Both the position numbers and the translations under genes were made by a program. The notes below the pieces were generated by a model. It had not been told where the DNA came from, searched no databases, and saw only the letters and a program-made list of their open reading frames with translations. A stretch of DNA of 64,000 nucleotides from Elusimicrobiales bacterium (GTDB lineage Bacteria; Elusimicrobiota; Elusimicrobia; Elusimicrobiales; Elusimicrobiaceae): contig JBAZJT010000013.1 in the NCBI GenBank assembly GCA_041651175.1, forward strand, positions 1 to 64,000. Reading direction: 5' to 3'. This document shows, one piece after another, positions 31,913 through 40,115 of this stretch (positions are counted from its first letter, which is position 1; every line of letters starts with the position of its first letter).

Positions 31913-32935
31913 CTATTTGCTGTTGATTTGGCTTTCCAAATCTTTAAGATCAGACACTATGACATCCCAGTCCGGCGGGGTCCCGAAAATCATTACCCGC
32001 ATCAAGTCATAGTCCCTTCGGATAACCGCCATTCTCTCTTCGGAAGGGACAAGATGGAACGTGCCGGGTTTAGCGGTATCATAATGCGCCCATGCTGACT
32101 GAAAAAAGAGCGACTTGTGCTCAACAACACGCTTAAGCAATCGTTTATCCTTCAATGCTTCATCGGCAAAACCTCGTTTATATAAGCAATGCAAGTCGTA
32201 GTAATGCCTGGAAAGGCGTTCTTTAGACGGCTTATCGGCAGGTCGATTATATTCGGCATGAAGCAATGTGGCTTTTTCCCAAAATGTGCGCGCAATTGCC
32301 AATGTTCTAATTCGGCAAATAGAGACCTCAAATGCGCCAGAGAATTTCTCCGCCGCTATGGGAGATATGTGTTCGTCACTGGCTGGCCAGTCATCTGAAC
32401 GCGCTCCGAGTTCAAGCCGTATGGCAGACCTGACGTAGCCTGCTGCGGCGGATGTAATGTCACTTTGGGGATAAGTGAAAATGACAGTTTGAGTGTCGTC
32501 CGTGTCCAGTTCTAGCGACCAGTTTGCATCACCCATAACAGATTTAAAATCGCGCCGGAGATTCTGCAACAAGTGCTCACGAATCAGTTCCGCGCATTTC
32601 GCGGACAATGCGTCAAGGCGACGGCGACGTTCTTTGACTCCAATACCATGTGCTTCCGGGTCTAAATCATCCGCTGTAAATCCGAGGTCTTTGCGGCTAA
32701 ATGACAGGTCCACATCTTCGGAAAAACGGTCAATGGCTTTATAGGCTTTGGACAGAGATGTTCCTCCCTTGAATATCATTTGTGGACGAACGCGGAGGAC
32801 ATCGAAAAGCCTATATAAAGTCCAGCAAACCCAGAAATCTTTTTCGACAAGCCGGGAATTGATGCCCGAAGCGCTTTCTGTCGCGATAAACAACTCGGCA
32901 CGTTCCTTCGGGGACTTTTGAGCAGTAAAATCCAT
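31913..32935 (-). CDS. AbiEii-type nucleotidyltransferase toxin
   Basis: A 340-residue protein with the AbiEii/AbiGii nucleotidyltransferase motif FKGGTSLSKAY followed by RFSEDVDLSF (DxD). Downstream motifs such as ARTFWEKATLLHAEYNRP and SRHYYDLHCLY fit the family. In characterised AbiE systems this protein is a nucleotidyltransferase toxin restrained by AbiEi, and the pair can abort phage infection. The ATG chosen lies 2 bases after the antitoxin stop; a start 48 bases earlier, inside the antitoxin gene, is possible. The gene is visibly AT-richer than its neighbours and sits beside a MITE-like element, suggesting acquisition. Confidence 0.88.
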   Translation of the reverse strand: MDFTAQKSPKERAELFIATESASGINSRLVEKDFWVCWTLYRLFDVLRVRPQMIFKGGTSLSKAYKAIDRFSEDVDLSFSRKDLGFTADDLDPEAHGIGVKERRRRLDALSAKCAELIREHLLQNLRRDFKSVMGDANWSLELDTDDTQTVIFTYPQSDITSAAAGYVRSAIRLELGARSDDWPASDEHISPIAAEKFSGAFEVSICRIRTLAIARTFWEKATLLHAEYNRPADKPSKERLSRHYYDLHCLYKRGFADEALKDKRLLKRVVEHKSLFFQSAWAHYDTAKPGTFHLVPSEERMAVIRRDYDLMRVMIFGTPPDWDVIVSDLKDLESQINSK

Positions 32936-32937
32936 GT

Positions 32938-33561
32938 TTATTTGCGGGATTCCGTTATTTGATTCAGTATGGGCTGCATCCATGCGGGGGCATACCGGGC
33001 ATCTTTTTTAAGTTGGGCGAGAGTTTTTGACGGCAATGCGGTTTTAAGTTTTGAGACAATGGCATCGTCGATATTGCCCGGCCCAATAAAGCGCAATGCC
33101 TCCAGCACGAGAGCGCAGTCTTTGCCTTTTACCGCCATTCTGCGTGGAGAGACATGCTTGAAATTTATGCTGTATGGACCGGCGACGATATTTCTAGAAG
33201 GCCCGTTAGTTAAATAAACGCGTTTTGCGGGCACCTGCGTGGATAACCCCAGCATATTTGCAGCTAAAGCGCCTGTTGGGACTATTTTGCTGCTGGTTCG
33301 GCGCGCTATGGCCCGAGCAATTGCATCCGCAGGAGGAGGCAATTTCCCACCCAGATTTTTATTGATGACGGGATAGTAATAAAGCGAAACCCCAACACGG
33401 TTAATTGTCCCTTTCTTGGTGAGGCGAGATAATGCTTGTCGCACTGCCGCAGGACTGCCTATTGTATGGAAATCAACGGAAAAGACTACCGCCCCACGGC
33501 CTTTATGGACAATCTTCCGCAAAATCTTGCGCGTTGTGTTGTGGGAACTATTTGTCATCAT
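32938..33561 (-). CDS. AbiEi-type antitoxin / transcriptional regulator (DUF6088-like)
   Basis: A 207-residue protein. An N-terminal winged-helix region (SPAAVRQALSRLTKKGTINR) is followed by the LYYYPVINKNLGG wing and a C-terminal domain with NGPSRNIVAGPYSINFKHVS, typical of the DUF6088/AbiEi antitoxin group. It should repress its own operon and neutralise the AbiEii toxin encoded 2 bases downstream. The start at 33561 (or 33558) is forced by the promoter: the -10 box ends at 33576, so longer upstream frames would begin before the RNA. The leader would be only about 8 nt, without a ribosome binding site. Confidence 0.85.
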   Translation of the reverse strand: MMTNSSHNTTRKILRKIVHKGRGAVVFSVDFHTIGSPAAVRQALSRLTKKGTINRVGVSLYYYPVINKNLGGKLPPPADAIARAIARRTSSKIVPTGALAANMLGLSTQVPAKRVYLTNGPSRNIVAGPYSINFKHVSPRRMAVKGKDCALVLEALRFIGPGNIDDAIVSKLKTALPSKTLAQLKKDARYAPAWMQPILNQITESRK

Positions 33562-33566
33562 ATCAA

Positions 33567-33604
33567 TGTCACAGAAATATACACTTTTTTGTGACACATT
33601 TCAA
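33567..33604 (-). promoter_or_regulatory. Promoter and likely AbiEi operator
   Basis: On the reverse strand TTGAAA (33599-33604) and TATATT (33576-33581) are spaced by exactly 17 bases. An inverted repeat TGTCACA...TGTGACA (33567-33573 and 33590-33596) straddles the spacer and -10, an ideal place for autorepression by AbiEi. Confidence 0.7.
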
Positions 33605-33786
33605 CAGCACAACAGGGCCGCGCGCTGAAAATCCGCTGCGCCGCCGGCGTATGCTATGATGCCGCCTGTTCATCCGCGCCGGCGGCGGGGGCGGTTCCGT
33701 ATGAATTCAAATCCGGCTGGGCCTGTGCCGCGGATTGCGGCTGGTAAATGGGCCGAAAGGCCCTGTACAAAGGTTTCGGGGCGCGC

Positions 33787-33792
33787 TAGAAT
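33787..33792 (+). promoter_or_regulatory. -10 box exactly 6 nt before the start codon (leaderless promoter)
   Basis: TAGAAT is followed by six bases and the ATG at 33799. A TGTACA lies 17 bases upstream (33764-33769), matching four of six -35 consensus positions. The remaining sequence between 33605 and 33786 holds a GGGCC-GAAA-GGCCC hairpin and no convincing gene. Confidence 0.55.
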
Positions 33793-33798
33793 AATGCC

Positions 33799-34005
33799 AT
33801 GTACGGGAAATTCATTCTCGTGGCGCTGGCGGGGCTGGCCGCCCTGTGCTTCCTGCTGAGGGCGGTCATAGACGGTTTTCTCACCACCTGGGACCCGATA
33901 AAATACTACAGGCAGTCTTTCAGGAACGCGCTGAACAAACCCAAGAGCAAACCCATAAAACCCATGACTCTCCGCGAAAAAATGGAAGCGGAAGGCAAGT
34001 GGTAA
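33799..34005 (+). CDS. Small single-span membrane protein
   Basis: A 68-residue protein: one N-terminal membrane helix (MYGKFILVALAGLAALCFLL) followed by a basic, Pro-rich cytoplasmic tail with NKPKSKPIKPMTLREKMEAE. No family was recognised. A promoter-like -10 exactly 6 bases upstream and the gene-like composition favour a real gene. It lies 20 bases before the cytidine deaminase gene, which has its own TATAAT. Confidence 0.6.
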   Translation: MYGKFILVALAGLAALCFLLRAVIDGFLTTWDPIKYYRQSFRNALNKPKSKPIKPMTLREKMEAEGKW

Positions 34006-34010
34006 TTTAA

Positions 34011-34016
34011 TATAAT
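34011..34016 (+). promoter_or_regulatory. TATAAT upstream of cytidine deaminase
   Basis: A consensus TATAAT ends 9 bases before the ATG, predicting a leader of only about 3 nt. No ribosome binding site is present and no -35 is obvious. Confidence 0.45.
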
Positions 34017-34025
34017 ATCCCATAT

Positions 34026-34466
34026 ATGCTGGCAGCCGCGCATACGCATCGAAAAGTTTCAAAGCCGCTGGAAAAGAGGCTTTTGAAAGCCGCGCTTTCC
34101 GCGCGCGAAAATGCGTATTGCCCGTATTCCGGCTATAAGGTCGGGGCAAGCGCGCTGGCCGTGTCCGGGCGCATATACTCCGGCGCGAATGTGGAGAATT
34201 CGTCCTACGGGCTTACCGTGTGCGCCGAGCGCGCCGCCATCTTCAGCGCCGTGTGCGCGGGCGAGCGGGAGCTTGCCGCTGTCTGCGTCGCGGCAAAAGC
34301 CGCGCGCCCGTGCGGCGCGTGCCGGCAGGTGATGTCCGAATTCCTGCCCAAGGACGCGCCCGTGTTGATAGCCTCCGTGGACGACGACGGCAAAACAAAG
34401 GTGATACGGCGCGCCCTGTCCGAAATTCTGCCCATGGCTTTTGATCCTGGCGAAGCCGGGCTGTGA
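34026..34466 (+). CDS. cdd: Cytidine deaminase
   Basis: A 146-residue enzyme that deaminates cytidine and deoxycytidine to uridine in pyrimidine salvage. The zinc site is complete: TVCAERAAIFSAV supplies a Cys ligand and the proton-shuttling Glu, and ARPCGACRQVMSEF supplies two Cys ligands, the tetrameric-type arrangement. The substrate-binding YCPYSGYKVGAS and SGANVENSSYG blocks are present. The N-terminus is slightly longer than usual. The acetyl-CoA carboxylase-type genes follow 10 bases later but are functionally unrelated. Confidence 0.93.
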   Translation: MLAAAHTHRKVSKPLEKRLLKAALSARENAYCPYSGYKVGASALAVSGRIYSGANVENSSYGLTVCAERAAIFSAVCAGERELAAVCVAAKAARPCGACRQVMSEFLPKDAPVLIASVDDDGKTKVIRRALSEILPMAFDPGEAGL

Positions 34467-34476
34467 GGTTGCCATT

Positions 34477-34854
34477 ATGGATATAAAAACGCTTTCCGAG
34501 CTTACCGGCTGGATGAAAACCACCGACCTGGCGGAAGTGGTGTACCGCAAAAACGGCGACGGGCTGGAGCTGCGCAGCGAGGAGGCCCCCGTGCGGGCCG
34601 ACATCCCCTCCTGCGCGCTGGAGCCGGTTGGCGCGCCCGCCGTGGGCATTTACCGAGCGGCGGAGGCGGGCAAATCCCGCCAGTTCCGGGAAGGCATGGC
34701 GGTCGCCGCGGGCGAATCGCTGGGCTATATTGAAATGTCGGGCGAGAAGAAGCCCGTCCTGTGCCCCGCGAAAGGGTTCCTGCGCGTTATCTGCATTGAC
34801 GACGGCAAGCCGGCGCAGTACGGCCAGCCGCTGTTTTTTGTAGAGCCGCAATGA
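34477..34854 (+). CDS. AccB-like protein lacking the biotinyl-lysine motif
   Basis: A 125-residue protein with an AccB-type N-terminus (MDIKTLSELTGWMKTTDLAE) and a C-terminal biotinyl/lipoyl-like domain (PAVGIYRAAEAGK, REGMAVAAGESLGYIEM, AKGFLRVICIDDGKPAQYGQ). The hairpin that should read EAMKM, with the biotin-accepting Lys, reads EMSGEKKPVL instead. The Ala/Met-Lys-Met core is absent, although two Lys lie three to four residues further on. The flexible linker between the two parts is short. accC lies one gene downstream, so it belongs to a carboxylase-like operon, but conventional biotinylation looks impossible. Confidence 0.75.
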   Translation: MDIKTLSELTGWMKTTDLAEVVYRKNGDGLELRSEEAPVRADIPSCALEPVGAPAVGIYRAAEAGKSRQFREGMAVAAGESLGYIEMSGEKKPVLCPAKGFLRVICIDDGKPAQYGQPLFFVEPQ

Positions 34855-35774
34855 ACGGGAAGTTCCTCAACAAAATAGTCTGCGCGGACGCTTTGTCCGC
34901 GCTTGGCGAAATTGAGGAAAATTCCATAGACGTCGTCCTGACAGACCCGCCGTATTTTCTGGACAAGCTGGATAATAACTGGGACGCCGGCAAGGTCGCC
35001 TGCCGCAGGAATCAGCAGGTGGTCAAATCCCTTCCCGCCGGGATGAAATTTGACAGGCGGCAGGGGCTGCGCTTTTACGAATGGTACCTTGCCGTATCGC
35101 GCGGGATTTTCAGGGTGTTAAAGCCGGGGGGATTCTTTTTCTCTTTTTCCAGCCCCAGACTTTACCACAGAATGGCCTCCGCCATGGACGATGCCGGTTT
35201 TGAGCTGCGGGATTCTTTTATCTGGCTATACACCAAAAACCAGGCCAAGGCGATGGGGGTGGAGCGTTCCATAAACAAAATGCGCGCGTCCGCCGCCGAG
35301 AAGAAAAACGCCGCCGCCCTCCTGCGCGGCTGGAAGACGCCGCAGCTGAAATCCTGCTTTGAGCCGATAGCGATGGGCCAGAAGCCGCCGGACGCGACGT
35401 ATCTGAAAAATATGCTCAGGCACGGGGTGGGGCTGCTAAACACCAATGTCAAAATCGGAGCCGGGATGCATCCCGCCAATGTGGCCGCGGCGGAAAGCAT
35501 TTCCCCCGAAATAGACCGGACCTTCCTGCTGCCCAAGCCGTCAAAGCGGGAGCGCGGCGGCTACAACACCCACAAAACCGTAAAGCCGCTGTCTGTGTGC
35601 GAGTATCTGATAAGACTTTCAGCCTTTGCCGGCGACGCCGTGGTGCTTGACCCGTTTGCGGGGAGCGGCACCACCGCCGTGGCGGCAAAGCGGCTGGGCA
35701 GGAATTATATCGGGATAGAACTGAACCGCCAATACGCGGCGATAGCCGAAAAAAGACTTGCGGAGGCCGTATGA
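34851..35774 (+). CDS. Orphan DNA methyltransferase (N6-adenine/N4-cytosine, beta-type motif order)
   Basis: A 307-residue enzyme. The catalytic motif IV TDPPYFLDKLDNNWD comes first, near residue 32, and the SAM-binding motif I DPFAGSGTTAVAAKRLGRNY comes last, near residue 262. This is the beta-group order. KPGGFFFSFSSPR and HKTVKPLSVCEYLIRL are further MTase blocks. No restriction endonuclease gene is nearby, so it is probably an orphan, epigenetic or protective methylase. It overlaps both the AccB-like gene and accC by 4 bases (ATGA), embedding it in a fatty-acid-synthesis operon. Confidence 0.88.
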   Translation: MNGKFLNKIVCADALSALGEIEENSIDVVLTDPPYFLDKLDNNWDAGKVACRRNQQVVKSLPAGMKFDRRQGLRFYEWYLAVSRGIFRVLKPGGFFFSFSSPRLYHRMASAMDDAGFELRDSFIWLYTKNQAKAMGVERSINKMRASAAEKKNAAALLRGWKTPQLKSCFEPIAMGQKPPDATYLKNMLRHGVGLLNTNVKIGAGMHPANVAAAESISPEIDRTFLLPKPSKRERGGYNTHKTVKPLSVCEYLIRLSAFAGDAVVLDPFAGSGTTAVAAKRLGRNYIGIELNRQYAAIAEKRLAEAV

Positions 35775-37126
35775 AACCCTTCAAAAAAGTGATGATAGCC
35801 AATCGCGGAGAAATCGCGCTGCGCGTGATGCGCACGTTGCGGGAGATGGGCATAGCCTCCGTGGCGGTGTATTCGGAGGCGGACCGCTGCGCGCTTCATG
35901 TCGCTGAGGCGGACGAGGCCGTTTGCATCGGTCCCGCCCCCGCGCGGGAGAGCTATCTCAACATGAAGGCGGTGGTCGCCGCCGCCAAACTCTGCGGCGC
36001 GGACGCTGTGCATCCGGGCTACGGTTTTCTGTCGGAGAATCCGCAATTTTCCAAAATGATAGCGGACGCGGGGATAACTTTCATAGGCCCCGGCCCCAAG
36101 GCTATTGAGATGCTGGGCTACAAATCCACGGCGCGCGCGCTGGCGGTTTCCCACAATGTGCCGGTTACGCCGGGCACGAAGGACTGCGTTTCGCTCAAGG
36201 ATTGCGCCAAAGAGGCCGCCTCGGTGGGATACCCCATCATGATAAAAGCCGCCGCCGGAGGCGGCGGCAAGGGCATGCGCATAGTCTGGGAGGAAAAACA
36301 GCTCAACCACGAAGTGCACATGGCCAAAAACGAGGCCAGGGCCGCTTTCAGCGACGACGGCGTTTATTTTGAGAAATACATTCCCGCCCCGCGCCATGTG
36401 GAGATACAGATAGCCGCCGATTCGCACGGCAAAGTCGTCGCCTTCCCGGAGCGCGACTGCAGCGTGCAGCGCCGCCATCAGAAGCTGGTGGAGGAATCCC
36501 CTTCGCCGGCGGTGAACGCGAAATTGCGCGAACAGATGGCAGAGGCTGCCGTGCGGCTGGTGAAAGCCTCCGGCTACACCGGCGTCGGCACCGTGGAATT
36601 TCTGCTGGAGCCGGGCGGCAGTTTCTATTTCATGGAGGTCAACACCCGCCTTCAGGTGGAGCATCCCGTAACCGAGGCCGTAACCGGCCTGGACCTGGTG
36701 CGCGAGCAGATAATAATAGCCTCCGGCGGGCATGTCTCGGTGGACGCGGCGCGCGCGCTGAAAGTCAACGGCCATTCCATAGAGCACCGCATCAATGCCG
36801 AGGACCCGGACAAAAATTTCGCCCCCAACTGCGGCACGGTGGAGGAATGGCTGCCCCCCGGCGGCCCCGGCGTGCGCGTGGACAGCCATATGTATCCCGG
36901 TTACACCGTTCCCAGCTATTACGACAGCCTGCTTGCCAAGCTGATAGTCTGGGGCGCGGACCGGGAGGCCGCCCTGGCCAGAAGCCGCCGCGCGCTTGCG
37001 GAGTTCAGGATTTCCGGGTTGAAAACCACGATACCTTTCCATCTCAAGGTGCTGGGCAACGGGGAATTCGTCTCCGGCAAGTTTGACACCGGCCTGCTGG
37101 CCAGAATGGCCGAAACCAAAGTGTGA
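35771..37126 (+). CDS. accC: Biotin carboxylase subunit of acetyl-CoA (or related acyl-CoA) carboxylase
   Basis: A 451-residue ATP-grasp enzyme. KVMIANRGEIALRVMRTLRE opens the N-terminal domain, the glycine-rich ATP loop is AAAGGGGKGMRIV, and the active-site block is MEVNTRLQVEHPVTEAVTG, followed by GHSIEHRINAEDP. Length and motifs are those of AccC, which carboxylates biotin on BCCP using ATP and bicarbonate. The only BCCP-like gene nearby lacks the biotin site, so a normal BCCP may be encoded elsewhere. accA and accD are not in the window. Confidence 0.93.
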   Translation: MKPFKKVMIANRGEIALRVMRTLREMGIASVAVYSEADRCALHVAEADEAVCIGPAPARESYLNMKAVVAAAKLCGADAVHPGYGFLSENPQFSKMIADAGITFIGPGPKAIEMLGYKSTARALAVSHNVPVTPGTKDCVSLKDCAKEAASVGYPIMIKAAAGGGGKGMRIVWEEKQLNHEVHMAKNEARAAFSDDGVYFEKYIPAPRHVEIQIAADSHGKVVAFPERDCSVQRRHQKLVEESPSPAVNAKLREQMAEAAVRLVKASGYTGVGTVEFLLEPGGSFYFMEVNTRLQVEHPVTEAVTGLDLVREQIIIASGGHVSVDAARALKVNGHSIEHRINAEDPDKNFAPNCGTVEEWLPPGGPGVRVDSHMYPGYTVPSYYDSLLAKLIVWGADREAALARSRRALAEFRISGLKTTIPFHLKVLGNGEFVSGKFDTGLLARMAETKV

Positions 37127-37863
37127 TGCTCGCCTGCGCCTGTTTTGCGGCTCTAGCCCTTGCGCTGCCCGCCCGCGCGGCGGAAACCCGCATTCTGTTT
37201 GTCGGCAACAATTTTGTTTCGGCAAACGACCTGCCGGGGATGTTTGCGGCGGTGGCAAAATCGCTGGGCGGGGCCGCACATGCGGAGATGATTGCGCCGG
37301 GCGGATTTTCCTGGCAGCAGCATTCGCAGGACAAGGCGACATCAGGCAAAATTTCCTCCGGCAAATGGGATTTCGTGGTTTTGCAGGAGCAAAGCCAGAG
37401 GCCGGACTGGCCGGAAAGGCAGCTTGCAAGCGAAGTGCTGCCCTACGGCAGGCAACTGGACAAGCTCATCCGCTCCGCCGGCGCGCGCACCGTGCTGTAT
37501 GAAACCTGGGGCCACAAAAAAGGCGACAAAAATAATTGCGAGCATTTCCCGCGCACCTGTACTTACGAAGGGATGCAGGGCAGCATAACTGCCACTTACG
37601 AGCGCCTGGCCAGGGAAACCGGCGCAACGTTGGCCCCCGTGGGCGCCGCGTGGCGGCAAATCCGCCGCAACCACCCGGAAATAGAGCTTTATTCCGGCGA
37701 CGGAATACATCCCTCGCGCGAGGGGACCTATCTGGCCGCCTGCGTCATTTACTGCGCGATATTCGGGAAACCGGTCATCAGGGCGGACAATCAGGGCATT
37801 GCCGCCGCGCGGGCGGAAATCATAAGGCAGGCCGCGCAGGAAGCGGTTTTCGGCGGCGGGTGA
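37126..37863 (+). CDS. Exported SGNH-hydrolase-like protein (DUF4886-like)
   Basis: A 245-residue protein with a signal peptide (MLACACFAALALALPARA). LFVGNNFVSANDLPGMF replaces the usual GxS block with Asn-Asn, VVLQEQSQRPDW follows, and GDGIHPSREGTYLAACV supplies the C-terminal Asp-x-x-His. The classic nucleophile Ser of the first block is therefore not in its standard place, which some DUF4886-like members tolerate. The ATG overlaps the accC stop by one base (TGATG), preferred over a GTG 3 bases earlier. The substrate is unknown. Confidence 0.72.
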   Translation: MLACACFAALALALPARAAETRILFVGNNFVSANDLPGMFAAVAKSLGGAAHAEMIAPGGFSWQQHSQDKATSGKISSGKWDFVVLQEQSQRPDWPERQLASEVLPYGRQLDKLIRSAGARTVLYETWGHKKGDKNNCEHFPRTCTYEGMQGSITATYERLARETGATLAPVGAAWRQIRRNHPEIELYSGDGIHPSREGTYLAACVIYCAIFGKPVIRADNQGIAAARAEIIRQAAQEAVFGGG

Positions 37864-39074
37864 TGGAAACCGAACGCGATCTGCCCTTTGCGCGCGCGGC
37901 CTTCGCGCTGCTTTTCACCGTCAATTTCTGCAATTACATAGACCGCTACGTGCTGGCGGCGGTTTTCCCGCTTATACAGAAAGATATGCATGTCTCCGAC
38001 GCGGCTATGGGGTTTCTGGCGTCGGCTTTCATGATTGTGTACATGTTCGCCGCGCCGGTGGCGGGCTGGCTGGGCGACAAATGGCTGCGCCCCCGGCTGA
38101 TGGGCGCGGCGGCACTTGTGTGGAGCGCGGCCACCTCGCTGGCCGGTTTTGCCGGAAGCTACGCGCAACTGCTGGCGGCGCGCTCCGCCGTCGGCACGGG
38201 GGAGGCGGGTTTCGTGTCGGTGTCCCAGTCCTATGTGTCGGAACTGTTCGCGCCGCAAAAGCGCGCGCGGGTGATGGCGCTGTTTACTCTGGTGGTGCCC
38301 GCCGGCAGCGCGGCGGGCTATATTCTGGGCGCGCTTATAGGCCAGCATTTCGGCTGGAGGGCCGCGTTTTTCGCGCTGGGGCTGCCGGGCGCGCTGCTGG
38401 CTTTTTTCATAACCCGCCTGCCGGACCCGCGCCGCCACGCGGCGCAGGAGCATTCCGCGCCGTCGCTGGCGGAGTATCTGGCGCTGGCAAAAAACAAGGT
38501 TTTCCTGGCCAGCTCGTTTACTCAGGCGGCGGCCACTTTCTGCGTGGGCGGGCTTTCCGCGTGGATGCCCAGCTATTTCGTGCGGTATTTCGGTTTTGAC
38601 GTGGGCCGCGCCGGCATGACATTCGGCGCGATAACCGTTGTTGCCGGAATTGCCGGGACATGGCTGGGCGGCTGGCTGGCGGATGTTTTATCTGTCAGAT
38701 ACCGGCGCGCGTATTACTATGTGTCCGCCGCCGGGCTGGCAATGGCCGCGCCGCTTGCGCTGGCGGCGGCCTCCTGCTCCGGGCCGCGCGCGGCGCTGAC
38801 GCTGTTTTTCGCGGCGGAGGTGTGCGTGTTCATGCACGGCGGGCCCATGAACGCGGCCATAGTCAAATGCACGGCGCGCAATGTGCGGGCCATGGCTTTC
38901 GCGGCCAGCATTTTCATAATTCACGCCTTCGGCGACGCGGTTTCGCCGTTTATAATCGGAAAAATTTCGGATGAGGCCGGCCTGCGTCTGGCGGTTATGC
39001 TGTGCAGCCTGACGCTGCTGCCCGCCGCCGCCATCGCCGTCGCCGGCGGCAGGGCGGACAGGGACCCGGCGTAA
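37863..39074 (+). CDS. Major facilitator superfamily transporter (spinster-like)
   Basis: A 403-residue, 12-helix transporter. VNFCNYIDRYVLAAVFPLIQ in helix 1 carries the conserved Asn-Tyr-x-Asp-Arg of spinster/ACS-type members. GWLGDKWLRPRLMG matches the MFS loop 2-3 signature, and RSAVGTGEAGFVSVSQSYV is helix 4. Bacterial relatives move organic anions or lipids, but the substrate here is unknown. The ATG overlaps the stop of the SGNH-like gene by one base, so it is the last gene of this operon. Confidence 0.85.
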   Translation: METERDLPFARAAFALLFTVNFCNYIDRYVLAAVFPLIQKDMHVSDAAMGFLASAFMIVYMFAAPVAGWLGDKWLRPRLMGAAALVWSAATSLAGFAGSYAQLLAARSAVGTGEAGFVSVSQSYVSELFAPQKRARVMALFTLVVPAGSAAGYILGALIGQHFGWRAAFFALGLPGALLAFFITRLPDPRRHAAQEHSAPSLAEYLALAKNKVFLASSFTQAAATFCVGGLSAWMPSYFVRYFGFDVGRAGMTFGAITVVAGIAGTWLGGWLADVLSVRYRRAYYYVSAAGLAMAAPLALAAASCSGPRAALTLFFAAEVCVFMHGGPMNAAIVKCTARNVRAMAFAASIFIIHAFGDAVSPFIIGKISDEAGLRLAVMLCSLTLLPAAAIAVAGGRADRDPA

Positions 39075-39116
39075 CCGCCGCGCCCGCTGCCGGGATTGAC
39101 GTTTCGGGGAGAAACC

Positions 39117-39165
39117 TCGCCGGTCGCCTCCGAATCCCGCTGTCCAATTGCGATTTCCGGGCTAT
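39117..39165. repeat. Short interspersed repeat, copy A
   Basis: The core CCGAATCCCGCTGTCCAATT, continuing as GCGATTTCCGGGC, recurs with few changes in reverse orientation at 56171-56212. Upstream bases (CTCGCCGGTCGCCT) also resemble that copy. The copy lies in the short gap after the MFS gene and may mark a small dispersed non-coding family. Confidence 0.45.
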
Positions 39166-40115
39166 ATTCCCGGCAGCAGTTCGTAGCTCTGGCAGCCCTT
39201 AAGCTCCTTGATGCGGGTGGCAATTGCATCCGCATACTGGCTGCGCCAGAGCGCGTCGTAGTCCATCTGCTGCCTGTAGAATATCTGGGCGTCGTCTATG
39301 TTTTTCCGGGTGCGGTACATGTACTTGCGTTCCTCGCGCCAGATGGCGTCCGCGTCCTGTCCGCGGAATTTAGAGGCGTTTTCGTCTGCTTCGGCGCGGG
39401 TGATGGCGTTTCTGCGGACGCGGTCCAGGTCGCGCTTGTAGAGCAACTGATAAAAACTGTTGTCCGACAGTCCCTGCTGCATCCTCTGCACCCAGTGCAG
39501 GGAACTCTCAAAGGTTTCCGTGGGCCGGTCATATTCCAGGTTCGGCAGCAGGCAGTCTCGCCGTATCATTTCTGCGAATCTGTCCGGCCCTTCTATCGCA
39601 TAGACGCAGATTTCCTTTATCGTCTCCTGCCCGGAGGGGGTGGAGGCTATTTTATCCTCGTCGTACATGCTGGCCTGGGAGGCCACGCGCGCCTGCGCCA
39701 TCGCGGCAAGCACTTCAAACTCGGCCAGGTCGTCAGCCACCTGAATGCGGTCGTACATCTGGCTCAGCGCCAGCCCGCGTGCCAGCAGCAGCGGCAGCGT
39801 CTGCCTGTGGCGGCGCTCCTTTTCCGGTATAAGCAGGGTGCGGTCCGCTCGCAGATACCTGGGCCAGGGGCCGGTAAGCGGCGCGTATTGTATTTTTATG
39901 GGATTTTCCTTGAGCCGGGCGACAAGCTCCCTCCCTTCGCCCAGCAGTTCAAGGGATTCAAGCCCGCGCTCCAGCGAAGGTTCGTAATGAAGCGCGGGGT
40001 TGGCGTCTTCACGGGGGGCGGGGGTTGCCTCGTCCGGAGAGTACTCCTCCTGCAGGGCGGCGCAGCCGCACAGCAGGGATGCCGCCGCCAGCAGCAGCGC
40101 GTTCGCGCGGGTCAT
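39162..40115 (-). CDS. Lipoprotein of unknown function
   Basis: A 317-residue protein with a lipoprotein signal ALLLAAASLLCGCAALQEEY, the Cys of LCGC being the likely lipidated residue. The mature part is polar, rich in Arg/Glu/Asp and largely helical; IKIQYAPLTGPWPRYLRADR and ALWRSQYADAIATRIKELKG are notable segments. No family was recognised. The start overlaps the stop of the AsmA-like gene by 4 bases (ATGA), so the two are cotranscribed and may work together at the outer membrane. Confidence 0.75.
   Translation of the reverse strand: MTRANALLLAAASLLCGCAALQEEYSPDEATPAPREDANPALHYEPSLERGLESLELLGEGRELVARLKENPIKIQYAPLTGPWPRYLRADRTLLIPEKERRHRQTLPLLLARGLALSQMYDRIQVADDLAEFEVLAAMAQARVASQASMYDEDKIASTPSGQETIKEICVYAIEGPDRFAEMIRRDCLLPNLEYDRPTETFESSLHWVQRMQQGLSDNSFYQLLYKRDLDRVRRNAITRAEADENASKFRGQDADAIWREERKYMYRTRKNIDDAQIFYRQQMDYDALWRSQYADAIATRIKELKGCQSYELLPGI

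Noticed and set aside
32936..32983. Longer start for the AbiEii-like toxin inside the antitoxin gene
   Set aside because: Possible, but the ATG 2 bases after the antitoxin stop fits the usual coupled arrangement and the conserved N-terminus better.
33656..33859. Short forward frame before the small membrane protein
   Set aside because: Arg/Pro-rich composition, no ribosome binding site, and it overlaps the better-supported gene at 33799 in another frame.
35705..37429. 574-codon reverse-strand open frame opposite accC
   Set aside because: It is a shadow of GC-rich accC. The residue composition is Gly/His/Arg-rich without domains, and accC itself is unambiguous.
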